A stretch of 32,324 nucleotides of DNA from a virus. The position numbers and the translations under genes are program-made. Within the stretch, counting starts at the first letter, position 1. Each line of letters opens with the position of its first letter. The stretch is taken from the IMG/VR virus record IMGVR_UViG_3300046000_006629, positions 1-32,324 of that record. One strand, given 5' to 3'. Of this stretch, positions 32,317 through 32,324 are shown piece after piece. The notes beneath the pieces are model-generated. The model saw only the letters and a program-made list of their open reading frames with translations, made no database searches and was not told the origin of the DNA.

Positions 32317-32324
32317 TTTACTGT

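Overview
The window is part of the genome of a tailed, podovirus-like phage of a Bacteroidota host, most plausibly a flavobacterium. The DNA is clearly AT-rich, and genes are tightly packed with many short overlaps. The transcription signals are the Bacteroidota type: a -7 element TAnnTTTG, with the string GTATCTTTGCAAA present three times, rather than a sigma70 -10/-35 pair. Products resemble those of crAss-like and Cellulophaga/Flavobacterium podoviruses, but the phage cannot be named from sequence alone.

Layout. Bases 1-19410 (+ strand) are a late virion block: a conserved unknown protein on its own promoter and terminator, two tail ring/adaptor proteins, a 1468-aa tail muzzle/nozzle protein, a GNAT acetyltransferase with its own promoter, and three internal or ejection proteins arranged like T7 gp14-gp15-gp16. 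The last is a 3345-aa giant with an HExxH metalloprotease motif. A GC-rich hairpin at about 19.4 kb separates this block from the convergent minus-strand block.

Bases 19426-32316 (- strand) are the early/replication block. Read in transcription order (right to left): ERF single-strand annealing protein, 5'-3' exonuclease, an unknown, an NTP-pyrophosphohydrolase-like protein, and a 41-aa zinc-ribbon protein. Then comes a tRNA/structured-RNA locus (30019-29478) with its own promoter, and a second promoter with a structured leader. That promoter feeds a short unknown ORF, a winged-helix replication initiator, a primase-helicase fusion and a DnaA domain IV-like protein. About 4 kb of small unknown early genes follow, then a spanin-like membrane pair, a PD-(D/E)XK nuclease, a metallophosphoesterase and a second NTP-PPase-like protein.

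The most unusual element is at 24818-25215. The segment looks like an integron-type gene cassette inserted between two early genes. It has an attC-like imperfect inverted repeat (R box, unpaired spacer, long L stem, bulge, large terminal loop). Its R'' half (AAGATAAC) is exactly complementary to the 8 bases beginning at the predicted left junction (GTTATCTT), as expected of a single inserted cassette. The cassette carries one small ORF of unknown function. The second unusual region is the RNA locus: a tRNA-Leu-like gene with an oversized stretch between its D and T arms, a tRNA with an apparent AAU anticodon and a bulged anticodon stem, and two further stretches rich in possible helices that match no RNA family I recognise.
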